A program made the translations under genes and the position numbers. A stretch of 64,000 nucleotides of DNA from Nisaea nitritireducens (GTDB lineage: Bacteria > Pseudomonadota > Alphaproteobacteria > Thalassobaculales > Thalassobaculaceae), in NCBI RefSeq assembly GCF_014904795.1, contig NZ_JACZFS010000036.1, positions 62,001 through 126,000 on the forward strand, read 5' to 3'. The notes beneath the pieces were generated by a model that ran no database searches, had not been told where the DNA came from, and saw only the letters and a list, made by a program, of their open reading frames with translations. Position 1 is the stretch's first letter; the number at the start of each line of letters is the position of its first letter. Of this stretch, positions 39,029-48,870 are shown piece after piece.

Positions 39029-40901
39029 GTTTCGGACCGCCAGGCTGCTGCGAAATGTCTATCGACTCATAACGCGGCCAGGATCCGGCGGCAATGTGAT
39101 CCAGCGACGGCGCCGGCTGGCCGAGACGCAGCCGGTACATCCACAGATTGGTCAGAACCCGCTCGATGAATTCGCGCGTCTCATGCCGCGGGATAGATTC
39201 GATGAACAGCAGCGGATCTTCCTTGAAATCGATCTTCCGCGTCCATTTCCGGAGCGTGCCGGGGCCCGCATTGTAGGCCGCCAGAAGCTGGAACAGGCCT
39301 TCATTGACGCTGTCCTGCTTTAAAAGGTGGCCGACATATTCCTGTCCGAGCTTCAGGTTGAGGGACGGATCCATCAATGCCTTGCGGCCATCCCGGCTGC
39401 GGAAACTGCGATCATTGGCAACGAAGGCTGCCGTACGCGGCATGATCTGCATGACGCCGATCGCCCCGCGCCCGCTGCGCGCCGTCGCGCTGAACTTCGA
39501 TTCCTGACGGGCGATGGCATAAATCAGCGCCTTGTCGATACCGGCGATGGAATCGAGCTGCCAGTCGGGCAGAGGATAGAAGGCTGCATAGTAGGGCCGG
39601 TCGCCCCGCGCCTTAAGGATACCGGCGATTCGCATGGCAAGACCCGGCATGCCATTGCCGGCCGCAATCGTCATGATCGCGCCATGCATGAAGTCCGGGA
39701 GAACTGGGTAGAGGCGCCGCAGCTCCTTTTCCGCAAGGTCGGTGCGGCCGACCTGCAGAAGGGCAAAGGTGCGCTGGCCGCCCCGGGAATTCAGCAACGC
39801 GTCCTGAGTGTCCTCGTCCAGCTCCGGCAGGGTCCAGTCGAGCGGCATGTCGATACCGAGCGCCCGTCGCGCCAGCAGACCGTAGAAGGTTGCCGAATGG
39901 GTTGCGGCCTGGGCCAGCCAGAGCGTCGCCTGCCTTGGGCGCCGTTCGGCAAGATGCGCGCGCGATGCCCAATAGGCACCAGCGGCCTTCACCCAGCGCG
40001 ACACGTCAGGTGCGCGGGCAAGGGATTCGAAATGTTGGGACGCCTCGTCGTGCCGGCCTTCACGCCAGAGCGCGAGACCCGCTGTCCAGTGCGCAGTCGG
40101 GATCAGGCCTTCAGAAACCTCAATGCTTTCGACAGCGTAACGAATGGCTTTATCGTCGACATTGAAGACGAAATAGCCATGCGCGATCTCTGCCAGCGCG
40201 TGAGCGCGGTCCGTGCCGCGAAGGGAGCGCCCGGCCTTGGAATTAAGATATTTTACCCCACCCGTTGGGTATCCATTGCGAACGAAGCGCCGGATTTCCC
40301 TGATGACCCGGCGTCCTTGACGGGACACCTTGGGGCCGTGGCGGGACAGATGCTGCTGCGGCTCGACCGCGCCATTCACCTGCGATGCCCCACTGCCGTT
40401 CAGATAGCCCTTCTGCGGGCGAGCAGGCGCTTTCCAGTTTTTCGGCTTCCGGCGCAGGGCCAGCCGATAGATCTTGCGGGCTCCCGGATGGTCCGCGTAA
40501 TGCGCCATCCAGTTTTTCAGCTCCTTGTAGGTGGAGCGATAGGCCGTCGGGTGCATGTAACGCTGATAGAGCACGTGCCCCATCAGGACGCGGCTCTCAA
40601 GCGCCGCGATCAGCTTGTCGGCAGCACTCCAGTTTCCGGCTTCCTGAAGAGTGAAGATGGCCTGATACCGCTCGGCATCCAGCGCGCTGACAATATCGTA
40701 GCGGACGCGCGGTACCACAGGGTCCGTTTCAAGAACACCAAGCGCGGAGGCGCGCGACGGCATTGCGTCATCGCGAGCCGCAGCAGCAACAGGTCCGGTA
40801 TGTATCGAAATCGCCGCGGCAATGCCAAGGATCGCACCCGCGATCAACGACATTGAAAACCACTTGAACAGGCGAGTATTCGGTTTCACAACTTCGCTCA
40901 T
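39015..40901 (-). CDS. Soluble lytic murein transglycosylase (Slt type), 628 aa
   Basis: Cleaves the MurNAc-GlcNAc bond in peptidoglycan. A signal anchor (LFKWFSMSLIAGAILGIAAA) is at about residues 10-32. A long alpha-superhelical domain (about 60-430) precedes the C-terminal goose-lysozyme-like catalytic domain, where the catalytic Glu lies in IYAIARQESKFSATARSG, followed by GVMQIMPRTA and LLAAYNAGPG. Length is close to Slt70. Start taken at ATG 40901 two codons inside the GTG-initiated frame; neither has a strong ribosome site. Upstream lies an AT-rich gap of 216 bases. Confidence 0.92.
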   Translation of the reverse strand: MSEVVKPNTRLFKWFSMSLIAGAILGIAAAISIHTGPVAAAARDDAMPSRASALGVLETDPVVPRVRYDIVSALDAERYQAIFTLQEAGNWSAADKLIAALESRVLMGHVLYQRYMHPTAYRSTYKELKNWMAHYADHPGARKIYRLALRRKPKNWKAPARPQKGYLNGSGASQVNGAVEPQQHLSRHGPKVSRQGRRVIREIRRFVRNGYPTGGVKYLNSKAGRSLRGTDRAHALAEIAHGYFVFNVDDKAIRYAVESIEVSEGLIPTAHWTAGLALWREGRHDEASQHFESLARAPDVSRWVKAAGAYWASRAHLAERRPRQATLWLAQAATHSATFYGLLARRALGIDMPLDWTLPELDEDTQDALLNSRGGQRTFALLQVGRTDLAEKELRRLYPVLPDFMHGAIMTIAAGNGMPGLAMRIAGILKARGDRPYYAAFYPLPDWQLDSIAGIDKALIYAIARQESKFSATARSGRGAIGVMQIMPRTAAFVANDRSFRSRDGRKALMDPSLNLKLGQEYVGHLLKQDSVNEGLFQLLAAYNAGPGTLRKWTRKIDFKEDPLLFIESIPRHETREFIERVLTNLWMYRLRLGQPAPSLDHIAAGSWPRYESIDISQQPGGPKHARN

Positions 40902-41117
40902 GACCACGCTAAGTAGGCCATGCGGGCACCAATCTCAAGCAGCGATTTCGCTGAACGCATGCGTGTCAATTACCACAACTACTTAAATATCAACTTTGAT
41001 GTAAAGAGTGAATACACGGTAATACCTTAAATGATATCAATAATTTACAAGGTAAATATAATATTAATAGAGCAGGCAAGACTTTCTCATCAAATTGTTT
41101 AAATTAATCACTCTAAT

Positions 41118-41948
41118 TTATTGAATAATTTGCCTTATTGTCAATAAATCACGCCATGCCAGCGCCTTCTGACCGGCCGACCGGAGCAGGAAGGCAGGGT
41201 GAAACAGCGGCACCGCCGGTAACGGTTGTTCGAGACCCGGATCCGAGAATTCGAAACGCCGGCCACGCAGACGCATGATGCCCTGACGCTGGTCCAGCAG
41301 GGTTTTCGCCGCTGTCCCTCCGACTGGAACGATAATACGGGGGCGGACAAGCGCTATATGCCGCCGGATGAAAGGCAGGCAGATCGCGATTTCGGCGGCG
41401 GTCGGCTCCCGGTTCCCCGGCGGGCGCCAGGGCAGAATATTGGTGATATAGGCGTTTTCAGCCCTATCCAGACCGATCGACGCCATCATCCGGTCAAGCA
41501 AGCGGCCACTGGCGCCGACAAAGGGGCGGCCCTGCCGGTCTTCGTCAGCGCCGGGTGCCTCGCCGATGAACATGACATCGGGCGTCTCGACACCTTCGCC
41601 GAACACAAGGTTGGTGGCTGTTACCTTGAGCGGGAACCCCTCAAGGCTTTCCAGTGCCGCCCGCAATTCGTCGAGGGACTGGGCGGCAGCGGCAAGCGCG
41701 CTGGCTGCTTTATCTGTCGCCGGCTCGGCGCCTGACGTCTGCGCCCGTGGCCCGGCCTGTGCCGGGGCGCCTGACACCTGCGCCCGGGCGTGCGCTGCAG
41801 GCGGGGCCGACACCGGGGCGCTTTCGGCCCGGGACACAGGAGCTGGAGCTGCCGCCTCGGACGCCGCGAACCAGTTGGTTTCGGCAGCGCTGATCGCCTC
41901 GTCAGCGCCCATCTCGACATACCATTCGAGCAGCGCCTCATGCGGCAT
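41118..41948 (-). CDS. Uracil-DNA glycosylase, family-4-like, 276 aa
   Basis: Removes uracil from DNA. The catalytic domain (about residues 95-275) has motif 1 [40 protein letters not shown] and the C-terminal FHPAFLLRS with the catalytic-loop His. An Ala/Pro-rich linker of about 70 residues separates a short N-terminal helix ([19 protein letters not shown]). Only one Cys (AICLPF) is present, so the four-Cys iron-sulfur site of thermophilic family 4 enzymes is missing. Start ATG 41948 is preferred over 42044. Divergent from the ETF-QO gene. The last codons are AT-rich, unlike the rest of the gene. Confidence 0.87.
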   Translation of the reverse strand: MPHEALLEWYVEMGADEAISAAETNWFAASEAAAPAPVSRAESAPVSAPPAAHARAQVSGAPAQAGPRAQTSGAEPATDKAASALAAAAQSLDELRAALESLEGFPLKVTATNLVFGEGVETPDVMFIGEAPGADEDRQGRPFVGASGRLLDRMMASIGLDRAENAYITNILPWRPPGNREPTAAEIAICLPFIRRHIALVRPRIIVPVGGTAAKTLLDQRQGIMRLRGRRFEFSDPGLEQPLPAVPLFHPAFLLRSAGQKALAWRDLLTIRQIIQ

Positions 41949-42085
41949 TACGTTCTGTTCCGGCGATAAGCCCACGTGATCCGTTCCTTCAATCTTGCCG
42001 CACAGCCTCTCGCGTCGCTTGTCGCGACAAAACAGCTGTGCCAAGTAAGACAGTAACCTGTGTAAGAAACGATTTGGAGAGGTTC

Positions 42086-43720
42086 ATGGAACGCGAGTCG
42101 ATGGAATACGACGTCGTGATCGTCGGAGCCGGCCCCTCCGGCCTGTCGGCCGCCATTCGGCTGCGCCAGCTCAGTGCGGAGCATGGTCAGGACCTGAGCG
42201 TCTGTGTGCTGGAAAAAGGCTCGGAGGTCGGCGCCCACATTCTGTCCGGCGCCGTCATGGAGCCGCGGGCGATGGCAGAGCTGTTCCCGGACTGGCAGGA
42301 GCGCGGCGCGCCCTTGAACACGCCGGTGACCCAGGACCGGTTCATGTTCCTCACCCGCAACTCCGGCATCCAGATGCCCTGCCCGCCGCAGATGAACAAT
42401 CACGGCAATTACATCGTCAGCCTCGGGAATGTCTGCCGCTGGCTGGCCGAGCAGGCCGAGGCGCTGGGCGTCGAGATCTATCCGGGCTTTGCCGCCGCCG
42501 AAGTGCTCTATGACGAGAATGGCGCCGTGCGCGGTGTCGCCACCGGCGACATGGGCATCGGCAAGGATGGCGAGCAAACCGCGAACTACACCCAGGGCAT
42601 TGAGCTGCATGCCAAGCAGACGCTGTTCGCCGAAGGCGTGCGCGGATCGCTGACCAAGACACTATTCGAGCGCTTCGATTTGCGTGAGGGCGTCGACCCA
42701 CAGACTTATGGACTTGGCATCAAGGAGCTCTGGGAGGTCGATCCTGCCGTGCACCAGCAGGGTCTGGTGGTGCATACCGTCGGCTGGCCAGTGGACGGCA
42801 AGACCTATGGCGGCTCCTTCCTCTATCATCTGGAAAATAACCAGGTGGCGGTCGGCTATGTGATCGGTCTCGATTACGAGAACCCGCATCTGAGCCCGTT
42901 CGAGGAATTCCAGCGCTACAAGACGCATCCGAAGATCCGCCCCTTCTTCGAGGGTGCCCGGCGGATATCCTACGGTGCGCGCGCCATCAACGAAGGCGGC
43001 TTCCAATCGATCCCGAAGATCACTTTCCCGGGCGGCGCCATCCTTGGCTGCTCGGCAGGTTTCCTGAACGTGCCGAAGATCAAGGGCTCGCACACGGCGA
43101 TGAAGTCCGGCATGACGGCGGCCGAAGCCCTGTTCGACACCATGAAGGACGGTGCCGGAGCCGGTTTGGAAATCTCCGATTACCGCACCCGGATGGAATC
43201 AAGCTGGGTCTGGGACGAGCTGAAGGCGGTGCGTAATATCCGCCCGGGCTTCAAGGCCGGCTTCCTGATGGGCATGGCAAATGCCGGGGTCGAGACCCTG
43301 TTCAAGGGCAAGAGCCCCTGGACCCTGCACCATCACCATGACCATGAAAGCCTGCGTCCGGCGGCGCAGTGCGAGAAGATCGCCTATCCGAAGCCTGACG
43401 GAAAGGTGAGTTTCGACCGACTCTCCTCCGTGTTCCTATCGAACACGAACCATGAGGAAAACCAGCCGGCGCACCTCACCCTGAAAGACCCGAGCGTCCC
43501 GGTCGAGTACAACCTCGCGCTCTACGACGCTCCGGAGCAGCGCTATTGCCCGGCAGGCGTGTACGAGATCATGCGGGACGACGACGGCTCGAACCCGAGA
43601 CTGCAGATCAACGCGCAGAACTGCGTGCACTGCAAGACCTGCGATATCAAGGATCCGACCCAGAATATCAACTGGGTGGTGCCGGAAGGCGGCGGCGGTC
43701 CGAACTATCCGAACATGTGA
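42086..43720 (+). CDS. Electron transfer flavoprotein-ubiquinone oxidoreductase, 544 aa
   Basis: Membrane-associated enzyme passing electrons from ETF (fatty acid and amino acid oxidation) to ubiquinone. FAD motif [18 protein letters not shown] at residues 10-27; quinone-side helix region [20 protein letters not shown]; the C-terminal ferredoxin-like domain holds four Cys (RYCPAGVYE, then [17 protein letters not shown]) for the [4Fe-4S] cluster. Full length. ATG 42086 follows GGAGAGG by four to five bases; 16 residues of the longer frame are excluded. It is divergent from the glycosylase and may continue into the TPR lipoprotein gene 54 bases downstream. Confidence 0.96.
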   Translation: MERESMEYDVVIVGAGPSGLSAAIRLRQLSAEHGQDLSVCVLEKGSEVGAHILSGAVMEPRAMAELFPDWQERGAPLNTPVTQDRFMFLTRNSGIQMPCPPQMNNHGNYIVSLGNVCRWLAEQAEALGVEIYPGFAAAEVLYDENGAVRGVATGDMGIGKDGEQTANYTQGIELHAKQTLFAEGVRGSLTKTLFERFDLREGVDPQTYGLGIKELWEVDPAVHQQGLVVHTVGWPVDGKTYGGSFLYHLENNQVAVGYVIGLDYENPHLSPFEEFQRYKTHPKIRPFFEGARRISYGARAINEGGFQSIPKITFPGGAILGCSAGFLNVPKIKGSHTAMKSGMTAAEALFDTMKDGAGAGLEISDYRTRMESSWVWDELKAVRNIRPGFKAGFLMGMANAGVETLFKGKSPWTLHHHHDHESLRPAAQCEKIAYPKPDGKVSFDRLSSVFLSNTNHEENQPAHLTLKDPSVPVEYNLALYDAPEQRYCPAGVYEIMRDDDGSNPRLQINAQNCVHCKTCDIKDPTQNINWVVPEGGGGPNYPNM

Positions 43721-43774
43721 CCGGCTGAATACACGAACGCGGAACGGCGACAAGCCGGAGACGGAGGCAACCGA

Positions 43775-45511
43775 ATGACTGGATCAGGATCGCGAAAAGG
43801 AGCCGCCACGCTTGCGGTTCTGGCGGCTCTGTCTCTTTCCGCCTGTGCCGGAATGGGGTCGGGTGGGCCGGGTGCGCTGCCTGATGTCCCCATCCGCGAT
43901 ACTGTCTCCGGAGACTATCTGAACGCCCTGCATGCCTACCGAAACAGCGACCTCAGTGCCGCCGCCCAGAACTTCGCGGCGGTGCTTGAGGCCGATCCCG
44001 GCAATCCCGGATTGATGCAGCGGACCTTCCTGGCGAAAGTCGTGGACGGGCGGACGGACGAAGCCCTGGACCTGGCGGAAGAGTTGGTCAAACGTGAGGG
44101 CGGGAATGCTTTCGGACGGCTCGCACTCGCACTCACGGCCCTGAAACAGAGCGATTACGATGGTGCCCGCCGGCACCTCGATGCACTCGCGGAATCCCGT
44201 CTGACCCAGATTCTGCGCCCGTTATTGCTCGCCTGGGTCGAAGCCGGGACCGGAAATTGGCAGGCCTCCGATGCCAATCTCGACCGGATCCGGAAACAGG
44301 GTGGTTTCGGCCTGCTCGCTGAGCTCCACGCGGGTTACATCGCCGCGCTGAAAGGCGACTTCGAAGCCCTCGACACGGCCTTCAAGGCAGCACTGAAGGC
44401 TATGGACCGCCCGCCGGCGCGTCTGCGGATAGGCGCGGCATTGCATTACGCGAAACTGGGCCGCGTCGACATGGCCCGGGAAATTCTGGCGGCCGGCGAT
44501 CTGTCGGACCAGAACATGACGGCTCTTTCAACGGCACTGTTCGCCGCAGAAGCCGGGCAGGAAGCCAAGGGTCTTGTCTCAAACGCCAGCGATGGCGTCG
44601 CGGAAGCACTCTTCGATATCGCCAGCGCCCTGCAACGGGACCGTGGCAGCGAGATCGCGCTGATTTATGCTCGCTTCGCGCTCTATATGCGGCCGGACTT
44701 CCCGCTTGCCCGGCTGCTTGTGGGCGAAATCCTCGACGATCGCGGACGGCACGGCGATGCCTTGAAGATCTATGCCGGCATCGGCCAGGACTCCATCTAT
44801 CACATGATGGCCCGCCTCCGGTCCGCTTCCGCCTACGACGCCGAAGGCGACCGGGACAGTGCCCTCTCCGTCCTGCAGGAGCTGGCAAGGATCTACCCGG
44901 ACAACGGCACGATCCTTGTCCGCCTGGCCGATACGTTGCGGGCGGGAGAAGACTGGGAAGCGGCGATTACAGCCTATGACGAGGCCTTCGCCAAACTCGG
45001 CCAAGCCGCGACGCAGGACTGGACGCTCTACTACACACGGGGCATCGCGCTCGAACGGGCGAAGAAATGGGAGCGTGCGGAATCCGATTTTCTGACTGCC
45101 CTGAAGCTCGCGCCGGAGCAGCCCTATGTCATGAATTACCTCGGCTATTCATGGGTCGAACAGGGCCTCAACCTCAAAGAAGCGCAGACTCTGATAGAGC
45201 GCGCCGTCCAGCAGCGCCCGGATGACGGCTATATCGTAGACAGCCTCGGCTGGGTCCTCTACCGCACCGGCCAGCACAAGGAAGCGGTCCCCCACCTTGA
45301 ACGCGCCGTTCAGCTCCGGCCGGGCGATGCCGTCATAAACGATCATCTCGGCGATGCCTATTGGCAGGTTGGACGCCGCCGCGAGGCCGCCTATCAATGG
45401 CGCCGCTCGCTGGAAATGGGCCCGGATCCAGAGTTGGCCGCTCAGCTCGAACGGAAACTCCGCGACGGCATAACTTCGGAAACGGACAAACACTCGTCGA
45501 GCAATGGCTGA
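43775..45511 (+). CDS. TPR-repeat lipoprotein, 578 aa
   Basis: Signal peptide with lipobox: after TLAVLAALSLSACAGMG the Cys at residue 24 should be lipidated, placing the protein on a membrane facing the periplasm. The remaining 540 residues are tandem TPR helices, clearest at the end: QPYVMNYLGYSWVEQGLNLK, then DGYIVDSLGWVLYRTGQHKE and DAVINDHLGDAYWQVGRRRE, each with the YxxLG...W/Y pattern of PEP-CTERM/BamD-like TPRs. It overlaps ispE by 8 bases, so the two are co-expressed. Likely a scaffold in envelope assembly; partner unknown. Confidence 0.9.
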   Translation: MTGSGSRKGAATLAVLAALSLSACAGMGSGGPGALPDVPIRDTVSGDYLNALHAYRNSDLSAAAQNFAAVLEADPGNPGLMQRTFLAKVVDGRTDEALDLAEELVKREGGNAFGRLALALTALKQSDYDGARRHLDALAESRLTQILRPLLLAWVEAGTGNWQASDANLDRIRKQGGFGLLAELHAGYIAALKGDFEALDTAFKAALKAMDRPPARLRIGAALHYAKLGRVDMAREILAAGDLSDQNMTALSTALFAAEAGQEAKGLVSNASDGVAEALFDIASALQRDRGSEIALIYARFALYMRPDFPLARLLVGEILDDRGRHGDALKIYAGIGQDSIYHMMARLRSASAYDAEGDRDSALSVLQELARIYPDNGTILVRLADTLRAGEDWEAAITAYDEAFAKLGQAATQDWTLYYTRGIALERAKKWERAESDFLTALKLAPEQPYVMNYLGYSWVEQGLNLKEAQTLIERAVQQRPDDGYIVDSLGWVLYRTGQHKEAVPHLERAVQLRPGDAVINDHLGDAYWQVGRRREAAYQWRRSLEMGPDPELAAQLERKLRDGITSETDKHSSSNG

Positions 45512-46412
45512 GACAGGCTATTCCGCCACCCTGATTGCTCCCGCCAAGATCAATCTCAGCCTGACCGTTCTGGGCAGGCGTGACGACGGCTTTCACGATT
45601 TGATCAGCCTGGTTGCCTTCGCGGACCTGCATGACAGGCTTTCTGTCACGCTGTCAGAGACCGGGTCCGACCAGCTCACGGTAGCCGGCCCCTTTGCCGG
45701 AAGCCTGGACCGGGACAATCTCGTCCTGAAGGCGATCTCGGCCTTCCGCAAAGAGATCGGGCCGGTTCCACCGCTCTCGATCACGCTGCACAAGGCCATA
45801 CCCGTTGCCGCCGGGCTTGGCGGAGGATCGGCCGACGCGGCAGCGATCCTGCGACTGCTGGCCAGGGAACACGGCCTGACCACCATGGCTCCGTCCATTC
45901 AGGCGATTGCCGCCGGGCTCGGCGCGGATATTCCGGTCTGCCTCGACTCCCGGTGCAGGTACATGCGCGGCACCGGAACGACCCTTGATCCTGAAGAAAG
46001 CGGGTTTGCCCGCTATCCGGCTCTGCTGGTCAATCCGGGGGTTGCTGTCCCCACCGGAGCCGTATTCGGGGCATTGGCCGCGGAGCAGAAAGCCGGCAGG
46101 GACATTTCGGGCCCGCGCAGCCTTGCAGAGGATATCGTCACCGGTAGAAACGATCTCGAAGCGCCCGCTGTCGCGGTGGCACCAGAGATAGGTCCTGTAT
46201 TGAGCGCATTGTCGGACCTGCCGGGCGCACTCGGCGCACGTCTTTCCGGCAGTGGCGCCACCTGCTTCGCGCTTTTTGAGACTGACAGTGAGCGGGACCG
46301 GGCGGCGGAGCGGTTCCGGCAAACCTATCCAGCGTACTGGCTCCATGCGGGCGCACTCAGGAACTGGGAAATGGATTCCCTGTTTCCGCAGACTCCGGCT
46401 TTTTCCGGCTAA
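45504..46412 (+). CDS. ispE: 4-diphosphocytidyl-2-C-methyl-D-erythritol kinase, 302 aa
   Basis: GHMP-family kinase of the non-mevalonate isoprenoid pathway. N-terminal APAKINLSLTVLGRRDDGFH is the IspE signature with the substrate-binding Lys and His; the ATP loop reads PVAAGLGGGSADAAAILR near residue 98, and the C-terminal motif is ARLSGSGATCFALF. Complete. Start overlaps the TPR lipoprotein stop by 8 bases. Its stop shares the four bases CTAA (46409-46412) with the stop of the convergent PodJ-like gene. Confidence 0.96.
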   Translation: MAETGYSATLIAPAKINLSLTVLGRRDDGFHDLISLVAFADLHDRLSVTLSETGSDQLTVAGPFAGSLDRDNLVLKAISAFRKEIGPVPPLSITLHKAIPVAAGLGGGSADAAAILRLLAREHGLTTMAPSIQAIAAGLGADIPVCLDSRCRYMRGTGTTLDPEESGFARYPALLVNPGVAVPTGAVFGALAAEQKAGRDISGPRSLAEDIVTGRNDLEAPAVAVAPEIGPVLSALSDLPGALGARLSGSGATCFALFETDSERDRAAERFRQTYPAYWLHAGALRNWEMDSLFPQTPAFSG

Positions 46413-48739
46413 GGCTTGGCCGTTTTCAGCGTCTCGAGCAGAACAGCCGTCGCCTCACCGCTTTCTTCCAGTCCGGCTGATTGCTCAAAGGCCCGGATCG
46501 CCGCCCGGGTCTTCGGACCCATCAGTCCGTCAATGCTGCCGGAATAAAGTCCAAGACGGGCGAGCTCTCCCTGAATCTCGGCGACAATGGCAGCCGGTGC
46601 GTCAACAGTCGTGCGCACACCGTCCGCACCGTTCAAGGCTGCCCCGCCTTCGCTTGACGTCTCACCGCTGCCCGAGAGCATTTCGATGGCCCGCTGGTCG
46701 CCAGCTTCTGCTGCGGCGCCGAACAGCTCGAGGGCCTTCTTCTTGTCCTGCGTCACGCCGAGACCCTCGTCGGTCATCACGGCAAGATTATAGAGCGCGC
46801 GTGCCATACCCTGCTTGGCGGCGGCCTGAAACCATCGGGCGGCTTCCCCGAAATTCAACGGTATACCCCGGCCCTCGGCATACATTACGCCGAGATTGTA
46901 CTGTGCGTTCGGATGCCCTTGCTCGGCGGCGCTATGATACCAGAGCAGAGCCCGGACATCGTCCTGCCGGACGCCCTGTCCCGTTTCATACAGCACGGCC
47001 AGATTGTACTGCGCGCCAGGCAAGCCCTGGATCGCAGCTTCCCGCAAGAGTTCTGCGGCCAGCTCGGGGTTTTCCGTGCCCGCCGCGCCGGTCAGATAGG
47101 CCAGGGCAAGATCGTGCTGAGCCTTTGCGTCGCCGGCATCGGCACGCTGCTCAAGGGATTGCCGCTCTCCTTGCTGCAACCCGCTTTCAGACGGCGCGGA
47201 TGCCCCCGTATCGACCGGCTCACGCGCGGGCGGGGCCGGTAATGCGGGAGCGGGCGGCGGCGCCTCGGAAACTTTTGGCGCGGGTGCCGCGTCGGGCACC
47301 GGTACCGGCAGTTCGCTTGGCGCCGGGGTTGGAGCGATCCCAACCGCGGGTGGTGGTGCGGTCTCTTCAACCGGCGCCAACGCGGCCGTTTCTGGCTCCA
47401 CTGGTGCCGGTTCCGCGATTTGCGCTGCATCCATGTCGTCGCTGGACGGCGCAGAATCCGCCTTCTGACCGGTGTTCTCGGATGCGCCGGAGATCTCCCC
47501 GCTGGCGGGTTGATCGGGCTGCGCAGGCTCAACGGGAGGAATTGCTTCAACCACATCGTCCATGGCCTTTTCCGGCGCAGGAACCTCCGGCTGATCGGCT
47601 CCAAACAACGTTGTCTTGGCCTGCTCGATCATCGGAGCAATATGTGCCGTCGTCTCTTCCCAGAGATGTGCCGTTCCTTCAGCGATCTGATGTGCTGCAG
47701 GCTTCAGGCGGCTGTCCAGGTCCTGCCGCAGCTGGCCGAGCCCGAGCTGGCCGGCAAAAACGTAGAGACCAACCGCTGAGGCAACAGCAAGTCCGGTTGT
47801 TCCCAGAAAAAACCTTCGAAGCCTGCGGCGGCTTCGGCGACGCGCGTCCCGCGTAACGTCATCGGCCGCTGCAACGGAATCAGAGTCGAAGCTGCTTTGT
47901 TGCAACCCGCGGAACGCCATCGGGAGCTCAAGCTCGGGCTCAGGCGCCGGAGCCTCAATGACAATTTCCGCCGGTCCAAGATCGCCCGTCGGCGGCGGCG
48001 GTTCGGTGTCTACCGCATCGACGGCGTCGACCTCACCGGCAAGCGCCCGCAAGCGGCGGTCTATCTCGCGTGCCCGGTCCGTCTCTTCAGTGGGAAGCAT
48101 CGGCACATCGAGGCTGTCGAAATCGGGAGCAAGATCATGAGACGGTGGAGGCGGCGCCTGATCCTCTTCCGGCGGCGCAGAGTAGGTTTCCGGGTCCTGT
48201 CTTTCGGGTTCCGGCTCTTCAGGAACCTCACCGGGCACTTCATCGAATGCCTGCGGTGGCAGTTCCGGGCCGAAATCATCGTCGGCCATCTCATCCGGCC
48301 CAAGGGCCTCGGCACTTTCAAGCTGATGCCTGTCGGGTGTGGAGCCGATCTGTGCCTGATCCAGCTTGTTTTGCTCAACGGATACCATCCGCTCGGCCAG
48401 ATCGAGCAGGGCAAGGCCCATCGGGCGCAGGGCCCGATCGAGCCGACTGGTCGATGCGTCTAGCTCCCGGTCGATGATATCGAGCACAGTCTTGTCCGTA
48501 AGGCCCGGCGCAGACGGCTGGGTACTCGCATTCTGGCTTACTGTGTCTGTCGGCGCGGCTTTTGTGACCGCCTCGTCGTCAGTGCCGGTTTCACGCGGTC
48601 GCTGTCCGCCATGAACACGGATCGCGTAATCGATCCAGGAGCCAATGGTCTGTTCATCCCGTTCAGCCGCAGCACGAGCGATATCACGGGTATCTTCCTC
48701 GATCCCCTTGATGCTCCATGTTGTCGGCTTACGAACCAC
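46409..48739 (-). CDS. PodJ-like polarity protein: N-terminal WSxKG module, one membrane helix, Sel1 repeats, peptidoglycan-binding domain, 776 aa
   Basis: Layout in order: residues about 6-42 hold the module TTWSIKGIEEDTRDIARAAA with IGSWIDYAIR; about 80-125 a helical segment; about 140-290 an acidic, Pro-rich stretch; 300-309 a run of Arg; about 310-332 one membrane helix (FFLGTTGLAVASAVGLYVFA); about 380-515 a Pro/Ala-rich linker; about 528-690 four Sel1/TPR-like repeats (GAQYNLAVLYETGQGV, NAQYNLGVMYAEGRGI); about 713-773 a PG_binding_1 domain (IQGELARLGLYSGSIDGLMG). This is the order found in PodJ of Caulobacter, though the cytoplasmic part is shorter. Start GTG 48739 sits 5 bases after GAGGAG; GTG 48745 is the alternative. 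First of three paralogous-module genes reading leftward. PodJ role is inference. Confidence 0.8.
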   Translation of the reverse strand: MVRKPTTWSIKGIEEDTRDIARAAAERDEQTIGSWIDYAIRVHGGQRPRETGTDDEAVTKAAPTDTVSQNASTQPSAPGLTDKTVLDIIDRELDASTSRLDRALRPMGLALLDLAERMVSVEQNKLDQAQIGSTPDRHQLESAEALGPDEMADDDFGPELPPQAFDEVPGEVPEEPEPERQDPETYSAPPEEDQAPPPPSHDLAPDFDSLDVPMLPTEETDRAREIDRRLRALAGEVDAVDAVDTEPPPPTGDLGPAEIVIEAPAPEPELELPMAFRGLQQSSFDSDSVAAADDVTRDARRRSRRRLRRFFLGTTGLAVASAVGLYVFAGQLGLGQLRQDLDSRLKPAAHQIAEGTAHLWEETTAHIAPMIEQAKTTLFGADQPEVPAPEKAMDDVVEAIPPVEPAQPDQPASGEISGASENTGQKADSAPSSDDMDAAQIAEPAPVEPETAALAPVEETAPPPAVGIAPTPAPSELPVPVPDAAPAPKVSEAPPPAPALPAPPAREPVDTGASAPSESGLQQGERQSLEQRADAGDAKAQHDLALAYLTGAAGTENPELAAELLREAAIQGLPGAQYNLAVLYETGQGVRQDDVRALLWYHSAAEQGHPNAQYNLGVMYAEGRGIPLNFGEAARWFQAAAKQGMARALYNLAVMTDEGLGVTQDKKKALELFGAAAEAGDQRAIEMLSGSGETSSEGGAALNGADGVRTTVDAPAAIVAEIQGELARLGLYSGSIDGLMGPKTRAAIRAFEQSAGLEESGEATAVLLETLKTAKP

Positions 48740-48870
48740 CGGCACTCCTCACGTTGCTGGCCTCACGGTGCGGGATGTGCGGGTTCACGGAAAACAGCCC
48801 GAGTAGTGGTCCGTCCCGACCCGCCTAACCTATCGCTTTTATTCAATTTATACAGTTCCGGCAGGTAGCG

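Noticed and set aside
46252-47856. 534-residue plus-strand frame opposite the PodJ-like gene
   Set aside because: Arg/Pro/Ala-rich with no family motif and antisense to a gene with clear Sel1 and peptidoglycan-binding domains; a product of high GC.
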